Shown piece by piece: positions 34,755 through 45,094 of a stretch of 51,841 nucleotides of DNA. The stretch lies in assembly GCA_025716855.1 (NCBI GenBank), contig JAIXMQ010000118.1, forward strand, positions 1-51,841. The letters run 5' to 3'. The notes under the pieces were generated by a model. It had not been told where the DNA came from and did not search any database. It saw nothing but the letters and a program-made list of their open reading frames with translations. Source of the stretch: Pilaira anomala (Eukaryota > Mucoromycota > Mucoromycetes > Mucorales > Mucoraceae). Position numbers and translations under genes: made by a program. Within the stretch, counting starts at the first letter, position 1. Each line of letters opens with the position of its first letter.

Positions 34755-34917
34755 TACAGTAGCTCCGCCCCCAAAGTTCGCTTTCTAGCAAACTAAATTT
34801 GTTTTTGTTGAAGATCAAAGTTCGCTTTTTAGAAAATAACTTTTCGTTTTTTATTCGTATTTGCATCACTCAAAGTTCGCTTAGCTCATTTTCAATTTTC
34901 GTTTTTTAAGCATGATT
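34755..34917 (+). repeat. Internal TIR-like block of a related element
   Basis: TA followed by CAGTAGCTCCGCCCCCAAAG resembles the outer TIR start and is followed by AAAGTTCGCTTT-type subterminal units. It has the same orientation as the left TIR, so it cannot pair with it. It probably marks the left end of a second, nested or older element whose right end is lost. Confidence 0.6.
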
Positions 34918-35060
34918 GTTTATTAAAATGGATCTCTGTTGAGACATCTCCGAAAGTTATTGATAGACTGCTGAAGAATGTTGCAAAGAGTCTTTAATGT
35001 TAAAACGTATCTTCCTTGCACATCAATCAATAATTAAAAATACTAAGAGATTGTGACCAG

Positions 35061-35321
35061 TGCTTGTTATTGACGCTACACACAGGACCAACAATCTCTC
35101 GGAATGCCTCTGATATGCGTTCATGGTGTTCGTAATCTGCTAGGATCTTCTTATCAGCTGAAAAATCTTTTCCTGTGGCCTATGGTTTTGTCAGCGATGA
35201 GTCAGAAGCAACATACCAGTGGCTTTTAGAGCGATTGAAAGATGTTATTCAACCCAATACTGATGGTAGTATGCTAGCCTTCGTCACCGATAAATATCGG
35301 GCTCTAATGAAAAAAAACTAG
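35061..35321 (+). pseudogene. MULE transposase relic
   Basis: Reads VLVIDATHRTNNL, then after a frameshift MPLICVHGV, and after another FPVAYGFVSDESEATYQWLLERL and LAFVTDKYRALM. This is the MULE-type core: first Asp in the DAT block, the FxSDE segment and the TDK block. Weaker codons extend to about 35620 (KDLDFYEDISELDDDLLIWK). Several frameshifts and stops make it inactive. Confidence 0.8.
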
Positions 35322-35647
35322 ATACTCTTTTTCCAGAGTCGGCTGAACTCTTTTATATAGTTATGGCATATGATGAACAATATTAAAAGCAGTTTAATCA
35401 GAGGCTGGTTCAAAAGTAAAGAAACCAAAAAATAAGTGTATGACACTGATACCACAAACAAAAGAATATTAACAAATTTCTACCGATCCAAAGAACATAA
35501 CTGGTTTTGAACTATTTGATCATTATTAAGAAACAAAAACAGATAAAGACTTGGATTTTTATGAAGATATTTCAGAGTTAGATGATGATTTACTTATATG
35601 GAAGCATAGAGAGAGTAATTAATTGATCAGGATCCTCAACTTTTTTT

Positions 35648-35693
<46 letters not shown>

Positions 35694-36098
35694 AAAGACA
35701 TAGTAAAAGACCTGAACAAGTAACTTGTTGAGGGATTTCTCAAGTTTATGAATGGGTTTGTTGTATCTGAGGGTAGTTCACATAATATGATATCTATAAG
35801 TTGTTGCATAAGTTAATATCAAATCAATAATACAATTGAAAAAAGAATATTAAGTTGTAGTTAATTGATAGGAAAACAATAAATGACTCATAATGATGAA
35901 CATTTGATAATAATAATTCCTACATGAGAGTAGCTAACTCATGCAAGACCTGAACAGGTTATTATTTGAAGATACATTTACATAATATTACATCATTATA
36001 ATCTTCTAGTGAGCTTAGATTCACTTTTTTTTTTTTTTAATAAACGCATTATTTTTTTCTTCTCAAACAAAAAACATATTAACAACAACAGTTTAAAA

Positions 36099-38290
36099 AT
36101 GTCTCCTGCTTATAATATTAACGATCTTACCAGAATGGAGATCGCCATTAGCAACTTGCAAAAAGATGTTCGAGATCTTAAAGACATGAAGTCAAAATTG
36201 ACAGTATTTGTTCTCTACTCGAAAAATTTAATGAAACTCAAGGAGCAACAGCTTTCAACAACCGAGGTATTTATATATAAAAAATAGTTGATAAAAAAGC
36301 CCTATTATACAAAATATCAATTAATGTCATAATTATTTATAACTCATAGCTCCTCAAATTCACACTGGTGTTATGAATGTTCAAGATTCATTCTCTATTC
36401 TTTCTCAAAATGAAAGGGATATTCACAAGCCTACATTAAAAGGAACTAAATACAGAAAGGGTGCATATGTAAGATATTTTCTTTGTGAAATCAAGAGTGA
36501 ATTAAAGATCAACTTGGAAGATAGTCTTGAAACAAGAAATCAAAAGAATGATATTCTTCAAGCGCTTGTATCTCAATTGAATTCTTTTACTAGAACATGC
36601 GTACTTCAATTGATTAACGAATTGGATGAAAAAGAAGTTCCTGAAGACATGCGTAGTTGGAAACAAGTACCTGATTTTATGAAGGATAAATGTTTCCTTT
36701 CTTTGGAATTGATGGCTAGTAGTGCCAAAATTAGTTTGGACAGATGTGTCAACAGCTGAGCTGCTAAGAAATTGGTGTCTACAAATTATCATAATGCCAT
36801 CAGACGTAATCAGGTTAGTCTTTACTAAAATAAATATTTGCTATGTTATTATATACAATACTAATAACTATTTATTATAAGGATGTGAAGGGAAAGAGAG
36901 TCACTTCTCGTGTTGTTGGTGAAAGCCAGCAAGAATCTTTGCCTAATGATATTTCTACACCTTCTGATACTGATGATCTACCCTCTATTGGATCAGATGA
37001 TGAAGAAGAAGCGCTGTCAGAATATTCTGAGCCTGAGCAAGATGTTGAAGAAGAAGCCAGTGCCCCTACTGACAGCTCTTCTGTAAAGAGAAAAGGCAGA
37101 CAGGCTTCTTCTTCAAGTGTTTCAAAGAAAAGGTAACATTAAATTTTACTAAACCACTTCCGCTAGAATCATATATTAGTGAATTGGCTGCCTTGACACA
37201 TATTTTGGTCCTAAACAAGCATCAACACAGTCCCATTGCTAAGAAAGTCTTCTCAGATGAATTATTGGATGACTTAGCAGAATCCATGGTATCAGAATCG
37301 ATGAATTACAATCTCAGCTTGAGTGAACAACAGTACATGGCAATGGCAAAAATTATCAATCAGCTTAGTCTCTCAAAAGCCACAAGGGAAAATGCTTTTA
37401 TTGAACTTTCTCTCATGTCTTTTAGTATGAATTATAATGAAAGACGTCTTGTCCGTGGACTCACAAATTTGTAAGTTACAAAAAAAAGGATTGCTTCAAC
37501 AATTACACTAATTTTTTTATGATGACTTAGAATTCAAAAGCTACCAAAACTACCTTTGAAAGACAACAGCATCATTAGTGAAAGCGAACTATGGAATACC
37601 TATTTTGACCCCCTACTCTCTTGTTTGATCTGCGATCCGGAAAAGCTTGTGCATTTACGTTGGACAAATGCAACCCCAAATGAAGGTGGAAAATTACGAC
37701 CAGATGCAGTTATCTCCAAAAGACAACAACTAGAATATGAAGGTAATATAGGGTACGGAGAAGCCAAAGTGAATCAAGGAAGCTCAAGCAGATACTTTCT
37801 ATGTATGGACACCCTTTGATTGGCAATTTTCAGCAAAAATGCTATTGATGTGAACAAACTGGAAGGCGCGCTTGCATTTCAAATTCATGGTAAGGAACTC
37901 TCCCCCCCCCCCTCCCAGCAGCTCTGAATTTAATGTACTTTTTTTTTTTACTTAGGCTTCTGCATCACATTTTTCATCTCGCGCTTGGTTAGTAATGGTA
38001 TTTATGCCTTTTACGAAGTAGCCAACCTCCATTTCCCTGAATCATTGGAAGACCTTCCTTCCTTTATTAGCTTAAAGAACATTACACTGCTTCTAGCTGT
38101 AAACGATGTCTTTTGGCGCCTGTGCAAAAAATCTGACAAAGCTGTGACCATTACTAATAGATACAAGGAAACGGTGGACTTGGAAGGATTGATTGACGCA
38201 AGTCAAGATTGTACAAGAACCTGCGCTATGAGATATGGACAATGACGACCCACCTTAAAAGCAGACAAATCCACAGCTACAATGAATTAA
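36099..38290 (+). pseudogene. Decayed cargo gene with PD-(D/E)XK-like motif
   Basis: Exon-like blocks: 36099-36266, 36352-36813, 36882-37470, 37531-37889 and 37956-38290, mostly with good splice sites. The N-terminus is coiled-coil (MEIAISNLQKDVRDLKDMKS), followed by a helical region, an acidic Ser-rich linker and a C-terminal domain with LRPDAVI and, 20 residues on, IGYGEAKV, fitting the D and ExK of PD-(D/E)XK nucleases. Damage: in-frame TGA at 36757, 37817 and 38243, a frameshift near 37133, and an apparent one-base problem at the first junction. Text on both sides of each stop keeps the same frame, so decay is recent. The layout recalls multicopy families of unknown function in Mucorales; that link is from memory and needs a search. 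Confidence 0.65.
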
Positions 38291-38425
38291 TCCTTTCTTA
38301 CTTATTCTCATCTCTCTTATACCAGCCCTATGTTTACTCCTTGTCTATTGGACCTCTTTACTTGTGCCCATTCTACATATTACAGTTTTTATTCAATAAA
38401 CGCTTTTTCGAAACCGGATTTGAAC

Positions 38426-39358
38426 TTACAAAACCTTGAAGGGGCAACAAGACAATACGGATGACACTCTGAGTTGACTCATTTGCTTAGATATGGATAG
38501 AGGGCAGTAAAAACCATACTTAAGGGTCCCGTCATAGCACCATTTAGGGTTATTAGTTCTCTTGAGAGCCAGGCTTTTCTTCTCGTTGTTACAGAGTCTT
38601 GACACAACATTGTTATGAGCAAGTACATTCTCTTCATGTCCTTCAGCATCAATGATGGCAATAGGTGTTAAATAAAAAGATCCTGATACGTTCAGCAAGA
38701 TGCATTTTTCTCTTTCAGTTGCATCCTATTCTTGAAAGACATAAAAAACCGCTTGTTTATAATAGAGCTGGGATTGAGGCATATCATATGAAATGTGAGC
38801 TTAAGTAGATCAAGGGCATCTGTAAGCTTTGGAGGTGATGGCGTCTTTTCTTGTTGACCAACTTTTAAACAACACAAAAAGTTAGATGTTATAAAGTTCC
38901 TCGTCCTACTAAAGTAACGTGTTGCCAGTATCATTGGTTTTATCGATATTGTCATCATTACCAACTGAATGCTGATTTGCGTTTCCATCTGTCTCTTTTT
39001 CGTCCATACAGTGTTTATTATCAGAAGACAACTCAACGTAACTTCTGGTGAACTTGTTGGAGTGTTTCTCCTCATAAAGGGATACATTTTGACTATGTTG
39101 TTTAAGATTACGGCAGAATGATCGTGTTGTCGTGATACTTTTATGACATATAGGACAAGTGAAACTTTTTTCACCCTTATCGATGGTCAAACCTGCAAAA
39201 GATAATCAGGTAAATATGCAGAGAAACAAAAAAACCAAAGCAAGGATAAAGCGCCGTACTTTCTCCATAGCACACAACGACTATGTGGTGATCGCGAGTG
39301 TGAGTTTTTACGGCAAAAGAATAATCACATTTTGGCATTTTGTTCAAGTGCAAACACA
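38426..39358 (-). pseudogene. Broken zinc-finger-like ORF cluster
   Basis: On the minus strand, a possible first exon MPKCDYSFAVKTHTRDHH (from about 39321) leads to an acceptor TTTTGCAG near 39195, then GEKSFTCPICHKSITTTRSF and RNLKQHSQN. The spacing is that of a C2H2 finger (C-x2-C-x12-x-x3-H), but the first His position is Asn. Downstream frames (NVLAHNNVVSRLCNNEKKS, WCYDGTLKYGFYCPLSISKQ) are readable but in other frames. It looks like a former element-encoded DNA-binding protein, now broken. Family not identified. Confidence 0.4.
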
Positions 39359-39752
39359 AACTGAGAAAAGAGGGATGAAAAAGTGTTTCGATTCTAAAAG
39401 AATGGCCGTGTCCATATCAGTGGTTAGGGTGTGGATAATCATACGTGTAAAGAAATGATGAGGGACAAGAGAAAATAAGACCAAAAGATGGGTGATCTTT
39501 TCCTGAAACCACTTTAAAAATTGATATGTTGGCATATTGTGATTAATCAAAGTATTGCTATTACTACTAGTTATAAGAGCGAATCCACATAAAAGCGAAT
39601 TCACGTAAAAGCGAGTCCAGTCATATAAGCGATTCTGTCTTAGAAGCGAATTTTATTTCATCCACTTTAATGTGATAATGGGAAGTTTTGATTTGATTAG
39701 GATTTAGGGTCAGTAAAGAGAATAGGCAAAGAGTATTTTGAGTGTGGCATAT

Positions 39753-39830
39753 AGAACAAAAGCGAAAATTAGGCGGAGATCAAAACAAATTCTGTTTTTA
39801 GGTTTACGAAAATTGGGGGTGGAGGCACTG
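39753..39830 (-). repeat. Right TIR of the 6.85-kb element
   Basis: The inverted copy of the left TIR, ending GGAGGCACTG and followed by TA at 39831-39832. Differences from the left copy cluster in one short segment (39780-39792). Only 12 bp separate it from the MZM1 start codon. Confidence 0.92.
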
Positions 39831-39842
39831 TATAAAAAAAAA

Positions 39843-40423
39843 ATGTCAATCTCGCCGTCAAAACAAGCTGCTATTGCCGTTTACCGTAACCTCTTAAAGA
39901 CTCAAAGACAAGTGTTTGTAGGTAAGAAATATTATATTTATATAATTTTCTATTCCGTTTCAACTCAACTCATTCCTTTTCGTATGTGTATTAGGTGACC
40001 CTAAGGCCATTCAAGGTAGAAGCTCTTTTTTTTTTTTTTCTTATTGAAGTGACGACTATTTAACTTTTTATTATTTACCTTAGCTGCCAAAAAAGAAACA
40101 TATGCTAGATTTATGCAGTATAAGAACGAATCCAATGTGGATATATTGGAAGAGGTAAAAATCATAAAAATATGCGAAGATAACCACGAAATAAACTCAG
40201 CGTTATACGTGTATTTAGAAATTGGAATTAGCAGATCAAGTATCGGCTTTATTAAGACAAAATGTTGTAGTAGCTGTTAGAGAAGAAGAAGGAAGTTTAT
40301 TAAGTAAGTTATTTTTATTTTTATATCCAAAATATGATTTAACCGAAAATGATAGAATTACATATTAAAGGAAGAGAAGGAAATATCGATTTTGGTGATG
40401 TTGCAGGACAAGCAAAGAAATAA
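39843..40423 (+). CDS. MZM1: Complex III assembly LYR protein Mzm1/LYRM7
   Basis: Five exons, 39843-39921, 39995-40015, 40084-40154, 40219-40303 and 40356-40423, give 107 residues, the length of LYRM7. The N-terminus AVYRNLLKTQRQVF carries the LYR-family motif as VYRNLLKTQ, and QYKNESNVDILEELELADQV and REGNIDFGDVAGQAKK fit the rest of the family. Mzm1 is a mitochondrial matrix chaperone that stabilises the Rieske Fe-S protein before its insertion into complex III. Exon 2 is only 21 nt. The start codon lies 12 bp from the transposon end, so the 5' UTR and promoter must lie within the element. There is no in-frame ATG in the TIR that could extend the protein. Confidence 0.93.
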
Positions 40424-40959
40424 AATCGATCTGAACTCACACAAAAAATACATTCTCGATACACACTTGGTTTTCAGCTAACTTTGTAATATTTTATTAA
40501 TAAAGTCATTGCCCTGTTTTAATACCTTTTTTTTTTTTTTTTTTTGAATTGATACAAAAATTACAGGTTATTTTTTTACTCCTATTTATGCAAAAAAAAA
40601 GATCTACAAAACCTTTTTATGTGATAAATCAGTGAGTGTAGGTAAATTATGATGCTGTACAAGTACTATGGTAAGCCCTGAAACGAACTCAAATTAACTT
40701 CTTTTTCTTTTTTATAATGTCCAACTCTTTCATTCTAAAAGGTTCTCTTGGTGGTAAAAGCAAATCGTTTTAAAAGCGTACTTTCAAAGGTAAAATAGTA
40801 AAAAAATCATAACAGTCACCGTTATGGGATAACACACATGTTCCAATTACTTTATATTTCTGTCAAACCCACGCCCACTTTTTATTTATTTTACAACTCC
40901 CTTTTTTTTTTTTTATTTATTTATTTTGTTCTTTCTCTCTTTTCTTGAAAAAAAAAAAA
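40424..40959. promoter_or_regulatory. Intergenic spacer, MZM1 / WWxG protein
   Basis: A 536-bp spacer between same-strand genes. It contains an AATAAAG polyadenylation-like signal at 40499 shortly after MZM1 and T/CT-rich tracts before the next start. No other gene is seen. Confidence 0.45.
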
Positions 40960-41460
40960 ATGACGAATAAAGCACCAGAAAATGACTTTTCATATCGTTT
41001 AACAGAAAGCTTGTTATCACAAACAGGCAACAGTACCATGTCTTTACTCCATCAACCTTCCAACTCTCAATTAGCACCTAAAATTATTGCTCATTCACCT
41101 TGTTCTCGGCCCGATAATAATACACAACAAGCTGATAGTACACTTTGGACTTATTTATCACAGGATTTCGAAGCTCCTTCAATTAAAACACAAAATACAA
41201 TCTTATCTGATCATTCATTTGTTACTACCTCAACTGATTTCTTTTCAAAGGGGGCATTCTTTTTCTTGCTCGGATTTATCTTTCCTCCCTTTTGGTGGGT
41301 AGGATCTTTTTATCCAAAGAGTAGTAAAAACATGTATATTGATGGAAACATGAAAATGGCTTTAAGATGGAGGTTATTAAATCGTTTCTTTTCACTCGGT
41401 TTCAGTTGTTTATTAGTGGTTGCTATTATTATTTTAGCTATCTTTTACGCAAAAGATTAA
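40960..41460 (+). CDS. Small WWxG-family membrane protein
   Basis: A single exon of 166 residues starting MTNKAPENDFSYRL. The first 90 residues are hydrophilic. The C-terminal part has AFFFLLGFIFPPFWWVG, a short polar loop with MALRWRLLNRFFSL, and a second hydrophobic helix LLVVAIIILAIFY ending in KD. The GFxFPxxWWxG signature and two-helix layout match the C-terminus of the gene at 15074-16174, so the two share a domain although their N-termini differ completely. Function is unknown. The start follows a run of 14 A, a common leader type in this window. Confidence 0.8.
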   Translation: MTNKAPENDFSYRLTESLLSQTGNSTMSLLHQPSNSQLAPKIIAHSPCSRPDNNTQQADSTLWTYLSQDFEAPSIKTQNTILSDHSFVTTSTDFFSKGAFFFLLGFIFPPFWWVGSFYPKSSKNMYIDGNMKMALRWRLLNRFFSLGFSCLLVVAIIILAIFYAKD

Positions 41461-41574
41461 GTTTTTGTAACATTTAAAAAAACAATATACCCCACTTTTC
41501 TTCCCTCAGCACACACACACACACACCCCCTGTATACATAGTAAAAAATAAATAAATTACAGTTTTTTTATTGC

Positions 41575-41615
41575 TTACTTTTCAGCATAAATAATATTAT
41601 TGATATATCCAGCTT

Positions 41616-41647
<32 letters not shown>

Positions 41648-42268
41648 GTGAATCAATTAATTTTTATACACTAAAAAATTATGTAATAACTTACAATCTT
41701 CAGTTACATGAGGTCTTCTCATATCATAACACCAATTTCCATCAACAACAAACTTATATGGAATATCTTTAGATAAATCTAAACCTTTTACGACGACATG
41801 AAATATATTATTATTCAAGTTGGATATATTGACAGGTGTCATTTGAATCGATGCTATTTTTATTTTAATAAGGTTTCACAAACGCCTGCAATATTACTTA
41901 CCTTTCCAATCATCAAATGGTCCAGTCAATCTAACATCTGTACCTCCATAAGTCCACACAAACTATTTATTATAGAAAACGTCAATTCGTTTTTTTTTTC
42001 TTGTATAACCAAAGAATCAAACCTTTTTACTTGAAAGTGTATCCTCATCTTTATCTTCTTGTCCTGGTACTATCCAAACTGGAATAGACCCTTTTTGTTT
42101 CGAATTTAGCCATAATATACTTTCACTTGTGTTCATATCTTTTTTACCAGACTTTTTTGTTTGTTTTCTCAACTGACTTGATGGATCAGATACTACTGAC
42201 TCTACTGGCGGTGTAATCTCTCGATGATAAATAGTGTCTCCACTTTTATTATTTAAATGAACTGGCAT
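41575..42268 (-). CDS. AMPK-type glycogen-binding (CBM48) domain protein
   Basis: Four exons on the minus strand, 42023-42268, 41902-41962, 41695-41853 and 41575-41612, give 167 residues. The first 80 are hydrophilic and possibly disordered. The rest is an AMPK1_CBM fold: FVWTYGGTDVRLTGPFDDWK, HVVVKGLDLSKDIPYKFVVDG, WCYDMRRPHVTED and the terminal SGYINNII. Key aromatic positions (Trp of FDDWK, Trp of GNWCYD) for sugar stacking are kept. It lacks the C-terminal beta-subunit interaction domain of AMPK, so it is a stand-alone CBM protein that probably binds glycogen or starch-like glucan. The last exon has only 12 codons, but restores the conserved NN ending. Confidence 0.88.
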
Positions 42269-42359
42269 ATTATTAGACTAATAAAATAAAAAAAGAACAG
42301 AAAAGAAGTTGTAAAAATATTTTTTTTTCCTGCTTATATAAAACCTTTTTTTGGTCCCG

Positions 42360-42406
<47 letters not shown>

Positions 42407-42799
42407 TAGTTTTTGATAGAGGCAGTAACAAACAATACTTATAATGCAGAATATCTAAACTTTAAACTAAACAGGTACAATGAAATGACTTTTTTTTTTT
42501 TTTTGGACATTACATTGTGTTCAAGTATGTAATATAGAGCTCCTATAAATAATATTACGGGCACCATTTTAACTCTCATTAAAGACAGCAAACATGACCA
42601 ATAAATAAAAAGTGATCGATATATAAAGTAACACAAACAAAAAAAAAGTCCACTTCACCTTAAAGAGCTGTGCTCTATTTTTTATCCTATTACAATCAAC
42701 GAGAAAGAATGGCGACATAATTATTGTTTATAACCACAATATATATCATTTCAATATTTTTCTTGTTCTTTTCTTTTTTTTACACTATTTTTCAATAAA
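42269..42799. promoter_or_regulatory. Divergent spacer, CBM protein / rhodanese
   Basis: A 531-bp spacer containing an A run of 41 bases (42363-42403) and promoters for both flanking genes. No gene recognised. Confidence 0.45.
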
Positions 42800-43199
42800 A
42801 TGACTACTCACCTTATGACCGTACAAGAGCTTTTCAATTGTCTTCAAGATAAACCTGACAACGCGACACTGGTTGACGTTCGTGAATACAGCGAATTAAA
42901 AGAACAAGGAGTCATTAAAGGATATAACCAAAACATTCCTTGGTTTTTAACAAACACTGATCCTGACTTATTCGATCAAAAGTTTTCTACTATCAATAAA
43001 GAAGAACAGGTAAATAAGACAATTTATATTTTTTTTTTAAAAAAAATAATCAATTAACTCTATTTACCTTTAGTTAATCATTGTATGTAGATCAGGAAGA
43101 AGAAGTGGATTTGCTACTGATTATCTTGTTTCTAAACTTGGATTTAAAAACGTTTATAATATAAAGGGTGGTATATTAGACTGGATTGAACAAGGATAA
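42800..43199 (+). CDS. Single-domain rhodanese sulfurtransferase
   Basis: Two exons, 42800-43009 and 43074-43199, give 111 residues, a complete single rhodanese domain. LVDVREYSELKEQGVIKG is the N-terminal rhodanese signature, IIVCRSGRRSGFATDYL contains the active-site loop with catalytic Cys (CRSGRRS), and NVYNIKGGILDWIEQG is the C-terminal signature. Proteins of this type move sulfane sulfur from donors such as thiosulfate or GSH persulfide to acceptors. No mitochondrial presequence is evident, so a cytosolic place is likely, though not certain. Confidence 0.93.
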
Positions 43200-43798
43200 C
43201 CAGTTGACTCCGTAGCTTAAAGAAAATGTATAAATCAAACGCAGTACATAATACATACCCATTTTTTTTTTTTAAAAAAAATAAATATAATAGCTTTTTT
43301 TTTTTCTTTCTTTCCCTCAGGAACTGAATCAAATACAATATATCGAAAAGACAAAGTTGATGTTCCTCTTTTTTTTTTAAAAAATTTCAAACAGCTCATA
43401 CATACACAATTGGTCAAGAATATAAAAACTATGTTTTCATGCGGTCTGAGTGTAATTTAACTTGATACGTCTCTATAGAAAGTAGTTGCCATACAACTTC
43501 CAGTCAAGTATTTTTTTCTTTTTTCTTGCAAGATATACATTGTACTTTATGAAAATACAGCATTGACTTTTTACTTATTTTACCATTTCTGTTTGAGCTC
43601 TCGCTCGAAACTTGATGTTAAACATGAACATAATTGTGTGTCCTATATTATTTACCTTTATTACTACGGGGGCGGAGGCAGATGAGAAGAAGACCTTTAA
43701 TAGCGCTGTTTAAACAACCGAGAACACAGTTATATTTCGAAACACCCCCCAATCTCTTTCTTTTTCCTTTTTTAAATTTCTTTCAGAAAAATACAAAA
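43200..43798. promoter_or_regulatory. Spacer upstream of ERG26
   Basis: A 599-bp spacer with A/T runs and no gene. A TTTCTTTCAG just before the ERG26 start could be the acceptor of a 5'-UTR intron, but no donor can be fixed. Confidence 0.4.
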
Positions 43799-44235
43799 AT
43801 GCCTTCATACCTAGTTATTGGTGGTAATGGCTTTTTAGGTCAACATGTTCAAGAACAAATTCGTCTTCGTCAAGATGGTTCATCTATTGCCGTCTTTGAC
43901 ATTTCTGAACCAAGAGATCCTAAAGCCGATGTAAAGTATTATACTGGCGATCTTCGAAAGTTTGAAGACGTTTATAACGCACTTGAAGGTATTGACGCTG
44001 TTATCCATACTGCTTCTCCTCCTCATGTCAACACTAGTAATCCTCCTCGTGACCTTTACTTCTCTATCAACGTCGAGGGTACTTTGAATATCATCAAGGC
44101 TTGTCAAGAAAGAGGTATCAAGGTCTTGGTCGTTACTTCTTCTGGAAGTGTTATTTCTAATGGTGAACCTATGGTTTACATTGATGAAGATACTCCTTAT
44201 CCTCCCAAAGCAATTGATGTTTATACTGAATCCAA

Positions 44236-44273
<38 letters not shown>

Positions 44274-44997
44274 CAGGTACACTCGAGTACAAAAAAAAAT
44301 AATAACTTTAATTTTTAGATGGTTTGTGAACAAGAGGTATTAAAGGCAAATGGAGATAAAGGATTATTAACATGTACCATCCGTCCTTCTGCTATTTTTG
44401 GTCCTGGTGATAGACAATTAATTCCAGGTATGCTTGAAGTATGTGAACGTGGTCAACATCGTTTCCAAATTGGTAATAATCAATCTTTGATGGATTTCAC
44501 CTATGTTGGTAACGTTGCTTATGCGCATGTTTTGGCTGCCGAAAAGCTTGCTATTCCCAACTCTGGTGCTGCAGGTCAAGCATTCAATTTAACAAATGGT
44601 ACACCTGTTCCCTTCTGGGATTTTGCTTCTAAAGTTTGGGCTGAAAATGGTCATTATATGCCTAACAGTAAAAAAATTGTGCTTTCATATAATGCCAGTT
44701 TAGTGATTGCTCTTATCAGTGAAACAATCTTTAGCATCAAGGAATTATTCTGGGATAAAAGCCAATTGAAAGAAGGTTTATCTCGTGCTAGAATTAAGCA
44801 AGCCATGTCTTCTCGTTACTTTAATATTACAAAAGCAAAGACAATTTTAGGTTATGAACCTCAAGTTGGACTTGATGAAGGTATCAAATTAAGTGTTGCT
44901 GTAAGTGTTATACAATACATATATTATTTTATATCACAATATTAACTTTTTCTTTTTTATATAATAGTATTACAAAGCAAATCAACCCAAAAAATAA
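43799..44997 (+). CDS. ERG26: Sterol-4-alpha-carboxylate 3-dehydrogenase
   Basis: Removes the C-4 carboxyl group while oxidising the 3-hydroxyl during sterol C-4 demethylation, at the ER with Erg25 and Erg27. Three exons, 43799-44236, 44319-44900 and 44968-44997, give 349 residues. The N-terminus has the NAD-binding GGNGFLGQH motif, then DLRKFEDVYNAL and VIHTASPP; the catalytic YxxxK reads YTESK and sits exactly at the exon 1 end. RPSAIFGPGDRQLIPG and FTYVGNVAYAHVLA are typical of the 3-beta-HSD branch. Exon 3 adds only nine codons (YYKANQPKK). Intron 1 starts GT followed by a run of more than 30 A. Related 3-beta-HSDs are the only realistic alternative. Confidence 0.9.
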
Positions 44998-45094
44998 AGT
45001 ACATTAATAATAACCTTACTCACAATAAAATAATTACACCTTTCTCTCTCTCTTTTTTTTTTTTTTTTTTTATGTATATATACTGTATATGGTT

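Larger units (their letters stand above)
32979..39830. mobile_element. 6.85-kb Tc1/mariner-type element with cargo
   Basis: Begins CAGTGCCTCCACCCCCAATT after TA and ends with the inverted copy, followed by TA, the target duplication expected for Tc1/mariner. The 78-bp terminal repeats (32979-33056 and 39753-39830) differ at about four positions. Between them lie a broken DD34E transposase (33409-34728), a TIR-like block (34757), a MULE transposase relic, a 41-base T run (35650-35690), a decayed cargo gene (36099-38290) and broken zinc-finger frames (38426-39358, minus strand). The near-identical ends and TA flanks indicate one unit that moved together; nesting of older insertions inside it is likely. 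Tc1 elements are usually 1-2 kb, so the cargo is notable. Confidence 0.8.

Noticed and set aside
33610..38245. RIP-like C-to-T mutation as the source of the stop codons in the transposon genes
   Set aside because: Every stop codon is one C-to-T step from a Gln or Arg codon, so stops alone prove nothing, and the kelch duplicate shows mixed mutation types.
36099..38290. TGA read as a sense codon in the cargo gene
   Set aside because: Host genes in the window use TGA as a normal stop (for example MEAK7-like and RhoGEF), so recoding is not supported.
39738..39998. Open frame running from the right TIR into MZM1, suggesting a chimeric N-terminus
   Set aside because: It has no ATG upstream of the normal MZM1 start; the frame begins at TTG.
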